From positions 4,154,001-4,218,000 of the forward strand of contig CAUJLY010000006.1 in the NCBI GenBank assembly GCA_963281155.1: a stretch of DNA of 64,000 bases. Direction: 5' to 3'. Made by a program: the position numbers and the translations under genes. Source of the DNA: Rhabditophanes sp. KR3021. Taxonomy: Eukaryota; Nematoda; Chromadorea; Rhabditida; Alloionematidae. The first letter of the stretch is position 1. Each line of letters begins with the position of its first letter. Of this stretch, positions 1 to 12,881 are shown in pieces. Under the pieces are notes generated by a model. That model was not told where the DNA came from. It saw nothing but the letters and a program-made list of their open reading frames with translations, and did not search any database.

Positions 1-1062
1 TAGTTTGGGTGAGTGTGTTTGAAAAGCATATTTTTAATAATATATTAGTGTGCGTGTTTTGTTATTGTCGGAAGTAACGATAATAACAAGCATCGTTTGT
101 TATAAATATAGCTTTGTAATATAATTTTAATACGTCTATCCATTTCAGACGATTCCACTCAAACAGTTATCATCTACCCTAGAACAGTAAGAGATGGATT
201 TTATGGAAGTGATTATTCGCCTCTAGTGACGTTTTTTATAATTGTGGCAGTATTTGCTTTTCTACTCATTATTTATCTGCTTTACAAATGGATTAAAAAT
301 CATTGTGTGACAAGAGTTTCCAATTTGGATCAAAACAATATGCTCTTCCAGCAACACGATAGTGTACCAACATCACATATGACAAACGTGGCAACAGCCC
401 CTAGCCAAAATCAAAGGTCGAGTGTAACACGTACAAAGGAGATAAAAAATGGAGCCACGTTGACGTCGTCGATTCCTAAAAATTACGCTGCGGCTAAATT
501 TGATATGACGTCAAATCAACCAGACCCAGCATTAGTCTCTAACACGAGTAGTGTTGTAGATGAAGTATTTGAGTCGAAGAATATCGAAGCTGCTCATCAC
601 GAAACAAAGCCAGGACCTTCTGGTTTAATGAAAATCAAAGTCTCGCCAGGAAATGAAAATCATGTCGCTCCCTCATCGAGCCACATTATTGTAAATGAGG
701 TTGGAGCAATACCAAAATCAAGTGTAATTGCAAACGAATTTAACAGCCCTTATAGTGGCCATATTATTCCAGCACAAGTTGAAAAGGAAGTCCCTTTCAG
801 TCTTTCAGTCGTTCAAGAACAATATTTTGATACAGAAGTTGTCACAAATACTATATATACCGATGATCACAATACCACTGACATCATTACAAACACAAAT
901 ACAATGATTATCAAACCTCCAGAAGCAGATACATTATCTGACAAGAATAAGATTCTAAGTTTTTCAATTGAATCGCCAAAAAGTTCGTTTAATCGCCCAC
1001 GAATTTCAGTATTGAAAAATGTGTCAGCGATAAGTCTTGATGATTTTTGGAAAAATCCTTAA
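1..1062 (+). CDS. Orphan single-pass membrane protein, C-terminal part (5' truncated by window)
   Basis: The last exon appears to start at 149 after a CATTTCAG acceptor. A donor GTGAGT at 9 suggests the previous exon ends at position 8, and the phase fits (one base plus two). Reading from 151 gives about 25 extracellular-type residues, one strong transmembrane helix (residues encoded about 226-285, rich in F, I, V, L) followed by a basic YKWIKNH stop-transfer, then a tail of about 250 residues rich in Ser, Thr, Asn and Pro with no recognisable domain. The stop is at 1060-1062 and an AATAAA lies at 1119-1124. I do not recognise the family. The orientation (short outside, long inside) is inferred from the positive-inside rule. 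The N-terminal part, which would define the family, lies outside the window. Confidence 0.6.
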
Positions 1063-2170
1063 TTCGTAGTTGCCAAATATTTTGTAGATTTTTTTCTCAT
1101 TTTTTAAATAATGCAAACAATAAACAAATTTTCTTTTTGCATAGAGTTGTGATCTGATAATGATTCATAGCGTAAAGTCCTTTGACGAAACTATTATCGT
1201 TTTCTAGGACTACATTAGTGTAATCACTTTTTAAATATTTGATAAAAGATTGATTATCAAATTTGTCCTGTAATTAGTGATTGTACTAATTAATTAATAC
1301 CCTGTTATAATAAACTATCAAAACCATGACATAATTGTTTTTTGCTACAGTTATCTTTAGAAAAATAAAATCTACTCAAAAAGATCAAAGAATTTTTTAT
1401 TAAAATGTTAACCTATTTAATTAAATACAGTTTTATTTAAATTTTTAGATAAACATCATCCAAATCTAGCGATTTTTAAAAAATAATTAATTTTCACATA
1501 AAGAGTTAATCGTAGTTTTACACCCATCATAAGTAAAAAAATCGTGGGCCACAAATATTTGATAATATAAAAGACATAAACTCTAAAATTTTTTTTATTT
1601 TTTCTGAAAGTGTATTAATCATTGAGTTTTCAAAAGGGATAAAAGTACTTTCGTAATCTAGACGATTATTAATTTGTATATACTTTTACCACCATGATTA
1701 AGGACTGAAAAAGGTTAAATCCCTAATCTAAGCAAATACTTTATTATGTAAATTTGATATTGCTTGATCGCTAGAAGTAAAACTAAACTGCTTATACATG
1801 TAATCAGCTCTTTCTAGACTGGGATTATGATATTTTTTGTTGATAAGTGTAAAGACAAATGATGCACAAAACTGTGGTAATTATCATTATACAATCAAGC
1901 AAATATATACTTGCACTTACCACTTAAAAGTATAACTTCATTATCAAACAAGTACATGATGTTTTACTTTACAAGGTAAGTATTAGCTTTCTGTAGTATC
2001 TGAACCTTTGGAAGAAGTACACTGACAAGAGTTGGTGAAATCGAATATTCCAACTGATAAGAAATGTATAAAAAGTTACATATTTGGGAAACAAAATTAG
2101 TGCTGTATACGGTTACATTTAAGCGAGTTGATTTTATATATTGTAAAGTTACTCCGTAGTTAATATCGTA
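1063..2170. other. Intergenic, AT-rich
   Basis: No reading frame with coding character was seen. It holds the 3' end of the upstream orphan gene (AATAAA at 1119-1124) and must contain the promoter of the neprilysin gene starting at 2171, but no clear TATA box or other site was recognised. Confidence 0.5.
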
Positions 2171-5100
2171 ATGGCGCACCATGTTAATAAAAAGGTGCTC
2201 TATGGAGGTATTGCAGGAGCTGCTATTCTGCTTCTTGTCATTCTCGGCGTTTCTATAGCTGCCTTAATCGTTTCCTCTAACAACAATTCAACTCCTTCAA
2301 TCTCGAAGGCTGATACTAATAACAATCCAGCCACTTCTACAACAACTGGAAAAGCTGGATCAACACTTCCTCCATCAAATGCCCGGACAACTCAAACTGC
2401 AACAACTCAAACTGGAACAACTCAAGCTAGAACAACTCAAGCTGGACTAAATGTACCTACTCCTAAAAGCATTGCTGGTTCAACACCAGCAAAACAGAAT
2501 GCTTACAAGAATGTTGTCGATAATTTGATGGCATCTCTCAATGTATCAAGTGCGAGTCCCTGTACAGACTTCTATAGTTATACTTGTGGAGCTTATAAAA
2601 ATAGCGGAATGAGTTTTGATGTCATTGGTGCTAGTAACAAACTCAAAACTATTGCCCAACTTACTAAACCAGGGTATGTTACTCAAAATTCAAGTCCTGG
2701 AATGCAACAATTGCTATGGTATTTCAATTCATGTGTAACTTATTATACCAGTGGCAGACAGATTATTCAAGATGGCTCAGTTGTCAAAAAGATGTATGCC
2801 GATCTTACTGCTAATCTTGGACCCTTCCCAGCTTTCAGTGCCATTTCCCCAAAAACTTTCCCAGATCCAACAACTTTGGGCAAACTATTGGGATATTTGT
2901 CGGGATCCCAACAAACCGAAACATTTGTTACTGCTGGAGTCGATACTAATTGGAAGCAACCAAGTCAAGGATACTCTTTTTACCTCGATCAAGCTACTCT
3001 ATCATTCCCAGAAGCTTTTTACATCAAAGCATGGGCTTTAACAAGACCATCTTTAAAGGGTGATATTATCAACTTGCTTACCCAATTACAAAACATTTTG
3101 GGTCTTCCAATTAGTGCAGATACTATGGACAGCGATGCCGAAGATTTCTTAAACATGGAATATGCCATTGCAACAACTATGACAACCTCTGATGATGTTA
3201 GAAGGCAATCTGCTAGATCTTACAACCCAATGACCGTTCTTACTGCTCAAACAGCTTTCCCACAAATTGATATGACTGCTTATTTGAAAAATGCAGCTAT
3301 AAACGCCCCAGCCGGTGTATCTGACCGTATGACTTTGGATACTTCCTTCAAAATTATTGTTTCTGAACCCAAAATGATTCCAACCATTTTGAATGCTATA
3401 ACTAACAATCAAACACCAGTTGCTAACTTTTCACCAAGAGCTTTTTATAATTATTTGTTTATAAGAGTTCTTTTCAATAATGAACAATATTTCCCAGATG
3501 TACATCCAGCTAACAAAGAAAGAAAGACTTTAAGAAAACTTCTTTTAGAAAAAAAAGAATCATCCAAGCGAACTGGAGTTTACCGTAAAAAGACAACTGC
3601 TCAGCCAACTAATAGGGATGCTGCTACTGATTATTTTAAAGGTGTATGTATTGAGCAATCTATGTCAGATTTGCAATATGCCAATGCTAGAGCTTTCGTT
3701 GATAATATTTACCCAGATGCGCAATCAAGGTTGGATATCAGAAATAATGTAGGAACTATTATTACTAGTATTTTGAATGGATTCGAAAGTATGTTAGACG
3801 GACTCGATTGGATGCAACAGTCAACAAAAACCAACGCAATCAAAAAAATTAATAATCTTGTTAAAAATATTGCATACCCAGACTGGATTGTCGATGATAA
3901 GAAATTTTCTAATTACTACGCTCCATTAACTATTGTACAAACTGATAACTTCGTTCAAATGGCTCCCAAAATCGCCGCTTTCAATTCATACAATAGCTAC
4001 AACTATTTGACTTATTCCCAAACTGATAGAACTGATTTCGCAGGCCCACCAACAGTTGTTAATGCCTGGTACCAGCCAGAAATGAGTAAGTTGTATTTGG
4101 TAATTATCTAATCTTTTTTGCCTATAGATTCTATTACTTTCCCCAGTGGCATCTTAGGGCGCCCATTCTATGATCCAAACTACCCCGCATCCATCAATTA
4201 TGGCGCTCTTGGAGTAATCAGTGGCCATGAACTTTCTCACGGGTAAGAGTTGCAATTTAGAAAATAATATATTTTTTTAAAGATTTGACGACGAAGGAGT
4301 TCAATGGGATAATGAAGGAAAGTTAAGTACTTGGATGGATTCTACAACTTCTGTAGCATTCAAAAATATGGCTGCTTGCGTAATTGCCGAGTATAACGCA
4401 TTCTGTCCATTGAATGGAAATCCAGCGTACAATGATCAATGTATCGATGGATCTCAAACGCAAGGTAAATAAAACATCCAAATTACTTCATTTTATCTTT
4501 GTTGCAGGTGAGAATATCGCAGATAATGCCGGAATCAGATCCGCCTGGCGGGCTTTCCAAAACTACGTGTCATTCAACGGACCAGACCCACTCCTAGACG
4601 ATCCAGTGTTAGGACAATTCACGCACAACCAACTTTTCTTCCTATCCTTTGCACAAGTTTGGTGTCAAATGCCTCCTAATGATGATGACACTGAATCTCA
4701 ACTCCTCACCGATCCACACAGTCCTAGTAAATATCGTGTATATGTACGTTTTAAAATTGCAATAACTTAATTACAGATCAATTTAGGGTACTCTTCAAAA
4801 CTTCCCAGCTTTTAAAGAGGCATTTAATTGCCCAGACAATTCACCTTATGCTCCAGACAAGCATTGTAATGTTTGGGTTTCTAAAACAGATCCATCAATT
4901 GGAAAACCAACCGATACGGGCATTATTCCAGATGTAAACATCCCAACACCGGCAGTTGCCACCTTCGATCAAGGAGCATACCAAGAATATTCTAATATGC
5001 TAGCTTCCAGTATGGACTTGACAAAGAACCCATGTAATGACTTTTACGGATATGCTTGTGGAAACTTCAAGGATGAAATTAGCTTCTATAGCGTTGATAC

Positions 5101-8100
5101 TAAAAACTTTTTGGCAATGGCAACAGCTTTAGAAAGTACTACTGAAGTTGCATCTAACAGCATTAAACAAATCAGACAACTTTATCAAGTATGTACCGCA
5201 TTCGCTTCCAACCCTGACGCCGATAAACTTAATAACGACCATGCTCTAAATAATTACAACGACTTTACTTCGTTCAAAGTAATGAGAGAAGTTAAATTCC
5301 CACTGTTCAACAACGGCGCAAACGTCGATTACAAATCATCTATTTTCCAAGCCAATGGATTGTTACCTCTTGTTCTCGGAAGAATGTCTTCTCTCGGAAT
5401 CGATACCTTGCTTTCTTTCTTCATTGATACCAATTGGAAAGACCCAACCGCTGTTTCTACCTCAGGAGTTAACCCATATCTGGCTTATGTTGACCAACCT
5501 AATTTGTACTATCCATCTACTTACTATACTACTGATGCCTGGAAAGTAACTAAACCAGCCTACAAAGCACTAATCATCCGTACAATGAAAGCTATGGCTA
5601 AATTAGTTTCAGCACCTGGTGTCACAGATGATCAATTCGCAGCTTTTGCTGAAGATATGATGGGATTCGAATTAATGATTTCATCAACTATGTTCACTGC
5701 TACTGATGCCTCTAGACGTCAATACACACCAATGTACAACTTATTCACTGTTGGTGGTGCCCAAACTAGATTCGGTGAATTCAACTTCAAACTTTACCTA
5801 ACTCAAGCTGCATCCAATTCCGAAGTTGCTTCTGTCTTTAGAAATAACGCATATGAGTTTTCTGTTGCCGAACCAACTTTGCTTGATGCTATGCTTAATT
5901 ATCTTAGCACTATGGACCAAACTAAAGCCAATTTGTTGACCAATTACTTTTACTTCAGAAGTATCATGAATGACCAAGGATTAATTCAAAACTTGGTAAC
6001 GATTGAAGAGCCAGAACAAGACGATATGGAAGAAACAATCATGTACAAACCAATGTTGGGAAGACCTTACATTGTTAAGAAGAGAGATTATAAGAATACC
6101 ATGAAGCATTTGGCTGTATCCGACCAAATTAGAGCTTCATGCGCTTCTGATACTATGGCTTACATGCAATATGCTAATGCTAGAATCTACGTTGATGCCC
6201 TTTATCCACAACCTGCTGACAAGGCTTTCCTAAGAAGTCATGTTGGGCAAATCGCAAACAGCATCTTAATTGGATTCAGAAGTATGATTGATGGCTTATC
6301 CTGGATGAAGAGTTCCTCAAAAACTGGAGCTTACGATAAAATTGATAATCTCATCAAAAATATCGCTTACCCAGACTTCATCGTAGATGACGCTCAACTC
6401 GACTTGTACTACAGCAACTTGAATTTACCTAATATCGATCCTGCTACTGCAGATTACAATCAATTCATATATATTCTGAACCTCTTCAACGCGCAATTAC
6501 AATTGAATTATTTGGTCCGTACCAATCAAGTTAGAAATGATTTCAATGGACCTCCAGGAACTGTTAATGCTTGGTATCAGGTATGTTTTAATGTGTTGAT
6601 TTTTTTAATAATGTTTTTAGCCCGAACTCAACTCAATTACATTCCCTGCTGCCATCCTTCAAAAACCTTTCTACGATCCAAGCTACCCCGCCGCTATAAA
6701 CTTTGGCAGCATGGGTGTTGTTGCTGGTCATGAACTCACGCATGGATTTGACGATCAAGGAGTACAATGGAATGGAGTGGGTGAGTTAAGTCCATGGATT
6801 GACGATGTTTCAAAGAAGTCTTTCCAAGACATGGCTAATTGTGTCATCAATGAATACAGTGGCTTCTGCCCTTTGAATGGAACAACTTACACTCCACAGT
6901 GTCTTAATGGGGCCCAAACCCAAGGAGAAAACATCGCCGATAACGGAGGAATTCACAGCGCATGGAGAGCTATGCACTCATACATTGATTTCAATGGACC
7001 AGACAAGCAACTTCCAGGAGTATATGCTTCTCAATTTTCTCAAGACCAATTGTTCTTCCTTGCATTTGGGCAAATATGGTGTAGAAAACCGGTTTCACAA
7101 GCTTCAGCCTACAGGTCCATGCTAACAGACGTACACTCCCCAGCCGAAATGCGCGTGTTTGGAACAGTCCAAAACTTCCCTGCCTTCAGAATCGCTTTCA
7201 ATTGTCCAGCCAACTCTGCTGAAGATCCAACTAAACATTGTAATGTCTGGGTAACCGACATCTCTGGCAATGCTACTTCCAACACCCAAACTGATACCAA
7301 CATTCCTGTCTTAAAGCAAGTACATGAAAGTGATAGCATGGATAAGTATAAGGCCTACAGTCAAGCCGCAACTCTTTTCCAACAAGCTATTAATACAAGT
7401 GTCTCTCCGTGTGACAATTTCTATGAATATGCCTGTTCTAAATATAATGGAGAGCTCAGTTTTAACGTATACAGAGACAAAAACTACGACACCCTCGTTA
7501 ATGCCTTTGCTGGATATAAAACTACTCCATCAGCTGTTGTTCCGGTCCAACAAGCTACTACACATTTCACAACATGTGTTGAGGCTAGAAATAACTTTGA
7601 CACTCTAATCAAAACGGGAAGTCAAATTATGAAGAAATTCAATAACTTTAAGATTAAAACTGGAATTACTTTCGATGCTTTAGGCGAAGCTTCTTTCACA
7701 TTCAATGATAGAACTCTAGGAAATGTTATGGCTTATTTGAGCGTTATGGAAGGAATCAATACCTTTGTCTCCCCAATGATTGATAGAGATCCACAAAATG
7801 ATAAATACGAACTCATGTTTGATCAAAGTATGATGGTTGAAGGAAGAGTCGCCTATCTCGGCCAAACATTTAAGACCTTTACTAAACCTGCTTTGACCAA
7901 TATGGCTGTCAGTGTCTTTACTAACTTCTTTGCCATACAAGGAACACAAATGACGGATGCAAATATTTTGGCTATGGCTAATTCTGCCATTAATATTGAA
8001 GTTGACTTGGCTACCAACTATAACACAGATGACACCACCAGAAGAGTCTTCAAGAGATGGCTGAACAGATATACCGTTGCAAACGCAAATATTAAGTTTA

Positions 8101-9774
8101 CCGCATTAAATTGGGGAAATTATATTAACAAGCTTGCGAGTTATGCTCTTCAACCAGATGTTCCGTTTACGATTGCTGATATCTTTATCATGGAAGAAAC
8201 TAATACCTTGAAATTCGGTGTTGATTTCGCTAACCAAAAATGGTCCTCAAAAGATTTAAGTAGTTACTTCTTGTATCGTTTGTTGATGGCCAATTCCGAC
8301 ATTATCCCAGCTGCCGCTGTCCCAGCAGTTAAAGCGACTCTCACACACAACTTCCCTCAAGTCGGAAAACTAAACAAAATCGACACAAGAGGAGATGCCC
8401 ATACCCATGAATATGCCTTAACTAGTCGTCAAAGATGTGCATATGAAAATATGTGGGGAATCCAATATGCTAATGCCAGAGTTTTCGTTGATGCTACTTA
8501 CCCAACCCAACAATCTAAAACTGACATCAAGGCATTTTTAACGAAGTATATTAGAAATATCAAAACATCATTTATGTCCATGATTGATCAATTGCAATGG
8601 ATGAGTGATGCCAGTAAAGTCGGAGCTTATGCTAAGATTTCTGGACTTGTAACTAATTTAGCTTACCCAGATTTCATCGTAGATGACAAGAAATTGACTG
8701 CATATTATATCGACCTAAAGTTGCCTGCAGATTACTTTGAAATGAGAGCTTATCTTATTCAGTACAACAGTTATCTCAATTACAACTATCTTATGCAAAA
8801 GACTGTCGATAGACATGATTTTTTGTCTGCTCCAGCAACTGTTAATGCCTGGTATCAAGTAAGTGCTTAAAATTAAATACATATTTTCAAATGTTTATAG
8901 CCCGAGCTGAATTCTGTGACTCTGCCAATGGGGATTCTACAAGCCCCATACTTCGATCCACAGTACCCAGTTTCAATTAATTATGGTGCACTCGGTATGA
9001 TTGTTGGGCACGAATTGACTCATGGGTAAGTAGTGATTTAAAAAATATAAACTCAATTTCTTAGATTTGACGACGAAGGAGTACAATGGGATTCGGTTGG
9101 TCATCTACCAAATACACCATGGATGGATGCTGGCAGTGTTCTTGGATTCAAAAAAATGACACAATGTGTCGTCGATGAATACTCAAACTTCAAACCCCCA
9201 TCATTGGCTGGATTGTCTCCAAATCATTTAGGTAAGTTTAAAGCCTTGCGTTTAATATATAAATATTTGTAACAGATGGAAACAACGCCCTTGGAGAAAA
9301 CGTAGCAGACAATGGTGGAATCCATGCCGGTATGTTTTTGCGCAAAAGAAGAAAATACTAGCGACATTTTCACATCTCTTACTTCTGATTTATTTAGGAT
9401 GGAGAGCATATCGTAATCAAGTAGCCTTAAATGGCCCAGACCCACTTCTTCCTGGCCGTTTGATGAGTCAATTCTCGCATGATCAACTCTTCTTCCTTAG
9501 TTTTGCACATATTTGGTGTCAAGCTTCCACCAAGTCCAGAGGCACTAATTAAGCAAATCCTTACTGATCCACACAGTCCAAGTTTGTACAGAATTTGGTA
9601 AGTAAAATAACATAAATTTATTTATATTTTTAACATCAACAATATTTAATAACTTATTTTAGGGGAACAATTCAAAACTTCCCAGCTTTCAGGACGGCTT
9701 TCAATTGTCCTGCTGGATCTAGTTACACTCCTGTTGATCATTGCAAAGTTTGGGTCCCACAAGACTCATCGTAA
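2171..9774 (+). CDS. Triple-domain neprilysin-like M13 zinc metallopeptidase, type II membrane protein
   Basis: Exons: 2171-4085, 4128-4242, 4283-4464, 4508-4743, 4787-6580, 6621-8858, 8901-9025, 9065-9231, 9276-9329, 9398-9597, 9663-9774. All junctions are GT-AG with matching phase, giving about 2378 residues. A transmembrane helix (residues about 10-33) precedes a Thr/Ser stalk with repeated TTQ, then three full M13 domains follow. Each has the zinc site GHELxHGFDD (near residues 672, 1451, 2197), the third ligand in GENxADN (near 739, 1517, 2266), the substrate-binding NAWYQPE, and the C-terminal HSP...R..G..QNFPAF...CxxW block. M13 enzymes cut peptides outside the cell. No transmembrane segment separates the domains, so all three should be extracellular. 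Domain 3 carries an apparent one-base insertion at 9525-9526 that, if real, stops translation at 9550-9552 and removes its last ~50 residues, including the CxxW end. Confidence 0.93.
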
Positions 9775-9960
9775 ATATAAGTAGTTATTTTTATATTTAA
9801 AGTATCGTTCTTTATATTTTTAAATTGTAGTACCTTTTCCATATAACATTTTATATTTGTAAATTTACAAAGTTCACATATAAATCAAATCATTTAATGA
9901 AAGCTTTATTAAAATTATTACATGTTTAAAAATTGAATGCTTAACAACTTCCGTTTCTTA

Positions 9961-11566
9961 TTAAACTTTATTATTATTGACGATATCTTTCATATTTGCA
10001 TAGTCATTTGGTACAATGCTTGTGTTTGATTTTAATAATCTTGATGCTGCTATTTTTAAAATAATTTGTGTTAATCCATTTGTTAGTAACAAACAAAGGA
10101 CAACTGTAGCATACAAGTTTTTACAACTTTCAACTGATGCGTTGAAAATGTTGTTATGTCCTAAATTAAGTATCAGCATTGAATTAGCAACTTGAACAGT
10201 CGATCTTGGAGTCGTCGCAAGGGACACCAGTATTCTTTCTTTGAATTTGAGTTCTGTATGAATTGAGAAGAAGAATGTGCAGTATGTTTTGATTATTACA
10301 GCTGATATAATTATTAATAGACAAATTCCAATTGTTTTCAGAGAGAAGTCACAAAATACAAAATAATAGCCTTCGAAAGTAAATAAAAATGGTTCTAAAA
10401 TGTAGTTCCAAATATTGTCGAGATAAATTTGCTCGACTGGTTTCTAAAAAAATATTTACAAAAGCAATTATCATGTTTACCTTTCCTATACCCGCATCTA
10501 TTCTAAATTTAATTGCCAAAATAAATGACAATACAATTGCAGCAATTGTTGCTGTGCTAGTCCATAACTTAAACTTGAAATAATATACTAATCCGACTGT
10601 GGCTATAAAACACATAAACGTCCTTGTTGAAGCAAAAAACAGTAATTCTTTATTTGACGGAAATACCCAAACAAAGGCTCCAATACATAATCCTATTATA
10701 AAGCCAGACACCAAATGACCAAACGTTATTAAAAGATGATATTGTTCTTTGTCATTTAAGTAATCCATGAAAATATTCATACAAACTATACAAAACATAT
10801 TATCCATTGATGCTGCTAGGCCAATAATTTGATTAACCTCGTGTTTATCTTCTAATTTTCGTGTTCTTATAAATTCAGCAACATTTCCGATAATTGGGGG
10901 AGCTGATACACCTATTATAAGTCCGTAGCATATACTTAAAAGCAGAGGAATCTCAAAGTACAAATGAGTGAGCAAAGTAATCCAAATACATCCGATAATT
11001 GTTGAAGGTAAAGAAATAATTAGAGCTGTTTTCCAGTGTTTTTGTAAATGTAAATGATGCATGTTATAAGCGACTTTGACAGCAATTGTTATTACACTAA
11101 GCAAGCGTATTATTTCAATAAAATAGTCATTCACAACAAAACTCTTTCTGATTGCATCTATATTTTGAATAATAATGCCAACTATAAGGTAAGCTGGAAA
11201 AGATATTTGATTAATCACATAATTCATGGCACACTTACCTACTAATGGTGGGACATTTATATATAAAAATAAGTGTCCACAAAATAGAGAAATAGAAAAG
11301 ATTATAAAAATTGATAGTATTGAATTTTTTAAATATTCATTGGAATTGATTGCCTCCGACTTGTCAGCTTCAAAACCTCCATTTATTTTCAATGGATTGA
11401 TCAGTTCTCGTTCAAAAAGTGATATCAGAAAAATATACGTAAAAAAGGTTATGAAAGCAAAGCACATGAACACATTAATCTAAATTAAAAACAAGTTAAC
11501 GTAATTTACATGACATTAATTTCTTACAAAGGCGCAATGCCTGATCTTGCTTATGATCTTTAACAT
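9961..11566 (-). CDS. CPA2-type Na+/H+ antiporter (SLC9B/NHA-like) with altered DD motif
   Basis: Exons on the minus strand: 11566-11528, 11479-11239, 11193-10481, 10443-9961; 491 residues. The ATG at 11566 is the first in frame after an upstream stop and follows a possible splice acceptor at 11576-11575. The protein is almost wholly hydrophobic with about 12 helices. Family landmarks are PPLV...LIVGIIIQN in the first core helix, GVSAPPIIGN in the unwound-helix region, AASMDN where NHA proteins have the ion-binding Asp-Asp pair, and TTPRSTVQVA matching the W.PKATVQA signature. The second aspartate is asparagine here. Introns are only 45 and 37 bp in the core. The 45-bp intron (11194-11238) is a multiple of three and lacks stops, so retention would add 15 residues. 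It converges tail-to-tail with the neprilysin gene, 186 bp apart. Transport activity cannot be assumed. Confidence 0.82.
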
Positions 11567-12697
11567 GATTGCAGCTAATTAAATTGTGCTTTAATTAGGA
11601 ACGTTCTCGACTTTAATAGAAAGATAAAATTTTTAACAAAATGAGCCAAGCTCTTATTTTATATAATTTTTAACGTCCACCCTTTTTTAACTCTAAAATG
11701 TATATAAATCCGATGTAAATTATGTACTATACTAACACCGATATATGCAAATAAATCAAATGGCATGATCGTAAAACCGTATTAACAAAAGTTACATAAT
11801 ATGACCATATACTAAACTTTGCTTGATTTTTATTGATATTAATGTTTAATAAATACTGAAATAACAATGATTTAAAATATTTGACATCATAGACAATTGC
11901 ATTGAATTAATTTTCTTGAAGAATATCATGACAGGTACAAAATAAAAACAAATATCATTTTAGCTAAGAATAATGCATGTTTTATATGACAAAATGAACT
12001 ACATGCGCATATATACACAGTCATTCATAACAATGTCTTGCTGTTGATTGCATACTTTAAAGTACACCTAATTAATTAAACCGAACACTTTAACAAAGGA
12101 AAGCTCCGTAATTGTATATAAGTCAATTAGAATGTGCAATGCCATTCAATCCTTAATATTATGATACGAAACTTCTGACAATACTTGGAATTATGTTTGA
12201 AAAAATTTAAATGGCTCACAGAGATTGAGTTCGGCCATTTCACTTCTTGGGTATTTAAATTAATTTTAGGCTCGGATTGAAAATTATGTTTCTAAATTAT
12301 ATTTTATATCCTCTAGTTGTTGTAAGTTTGGATTGCAACATATTAACATAAAGTGATACAATTTAGTACAAATATTTAATCTGAACGTAGAAATGATTTA
12401 ATTTAGTAGACAATTTTTTAATGGAAAGTGCAATCAAAGAATATTAATTAATGTTTGGCCAATAATAATATCGTTTAATACAATCAAAATGTTAACCAAT
12501 ATATCTTGTAAAACCTTGGCACCTTCCATATTTTCTTGCTACACATGCACACTTTTTGATAACCAAATGTAAATTTACACATTGATTCACAACAAGTATT
12601 TATAGGTGATTTATTCTTAAAGTTTTACTTATTAATAATTTTGAAATAAAAGTTCGTCTTTGAAGAATAGGACTTTTGCATTAATAATGATTATTTA
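11567..12697. other. Intergenic, AT-rich
   Basis: Upstream region of the antiporter gene. No credible coding exon, RNA gene or repeat was recognised. Confidence 0.5.
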
Positions 12698-12881
12698 GAA
12701 TTGTTGGTCCTAGGGCCACGTCCCCTGGCAGGTAGTGTATAAAGAACACATACACATGTATTCTTCAGTTTAATCTTGTCATTTATTCTATCTCATAACT
12801 TTGTTATTCAATAAACTCTTATATAAACTAAGTGTTGATACCTTTACGCAAGGCGCCCCTCGGGGCTAATCCTTACAGAAT
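12698..12881. mobile_element. Solo LTR of a retrotransposon with 4-bp target duplication
   Basis: The 176-bp element at 12702-12877 begins TGTTGG and ends CTTACA, so its termini are TG...CA within an inverted TGT...ACA. The tetranucleotide GAAT lies directly on both sides (12698-12701 and 12878-12881), the expected target-site duplication. Inside are a TATA-like GTATAAAG near 12737 and AATAAA at 12810-12815, which are promoter and polyadenylation signals in LTR order. Its ends are noticeably more GC-rich than the surroundings. No internal gag/pol sequence or second LTR is in the window, so it looks like a recombination-derived solo LTR. Gypsy or Pao assignment is not possible from this alone. 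Confidence 0.7.
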
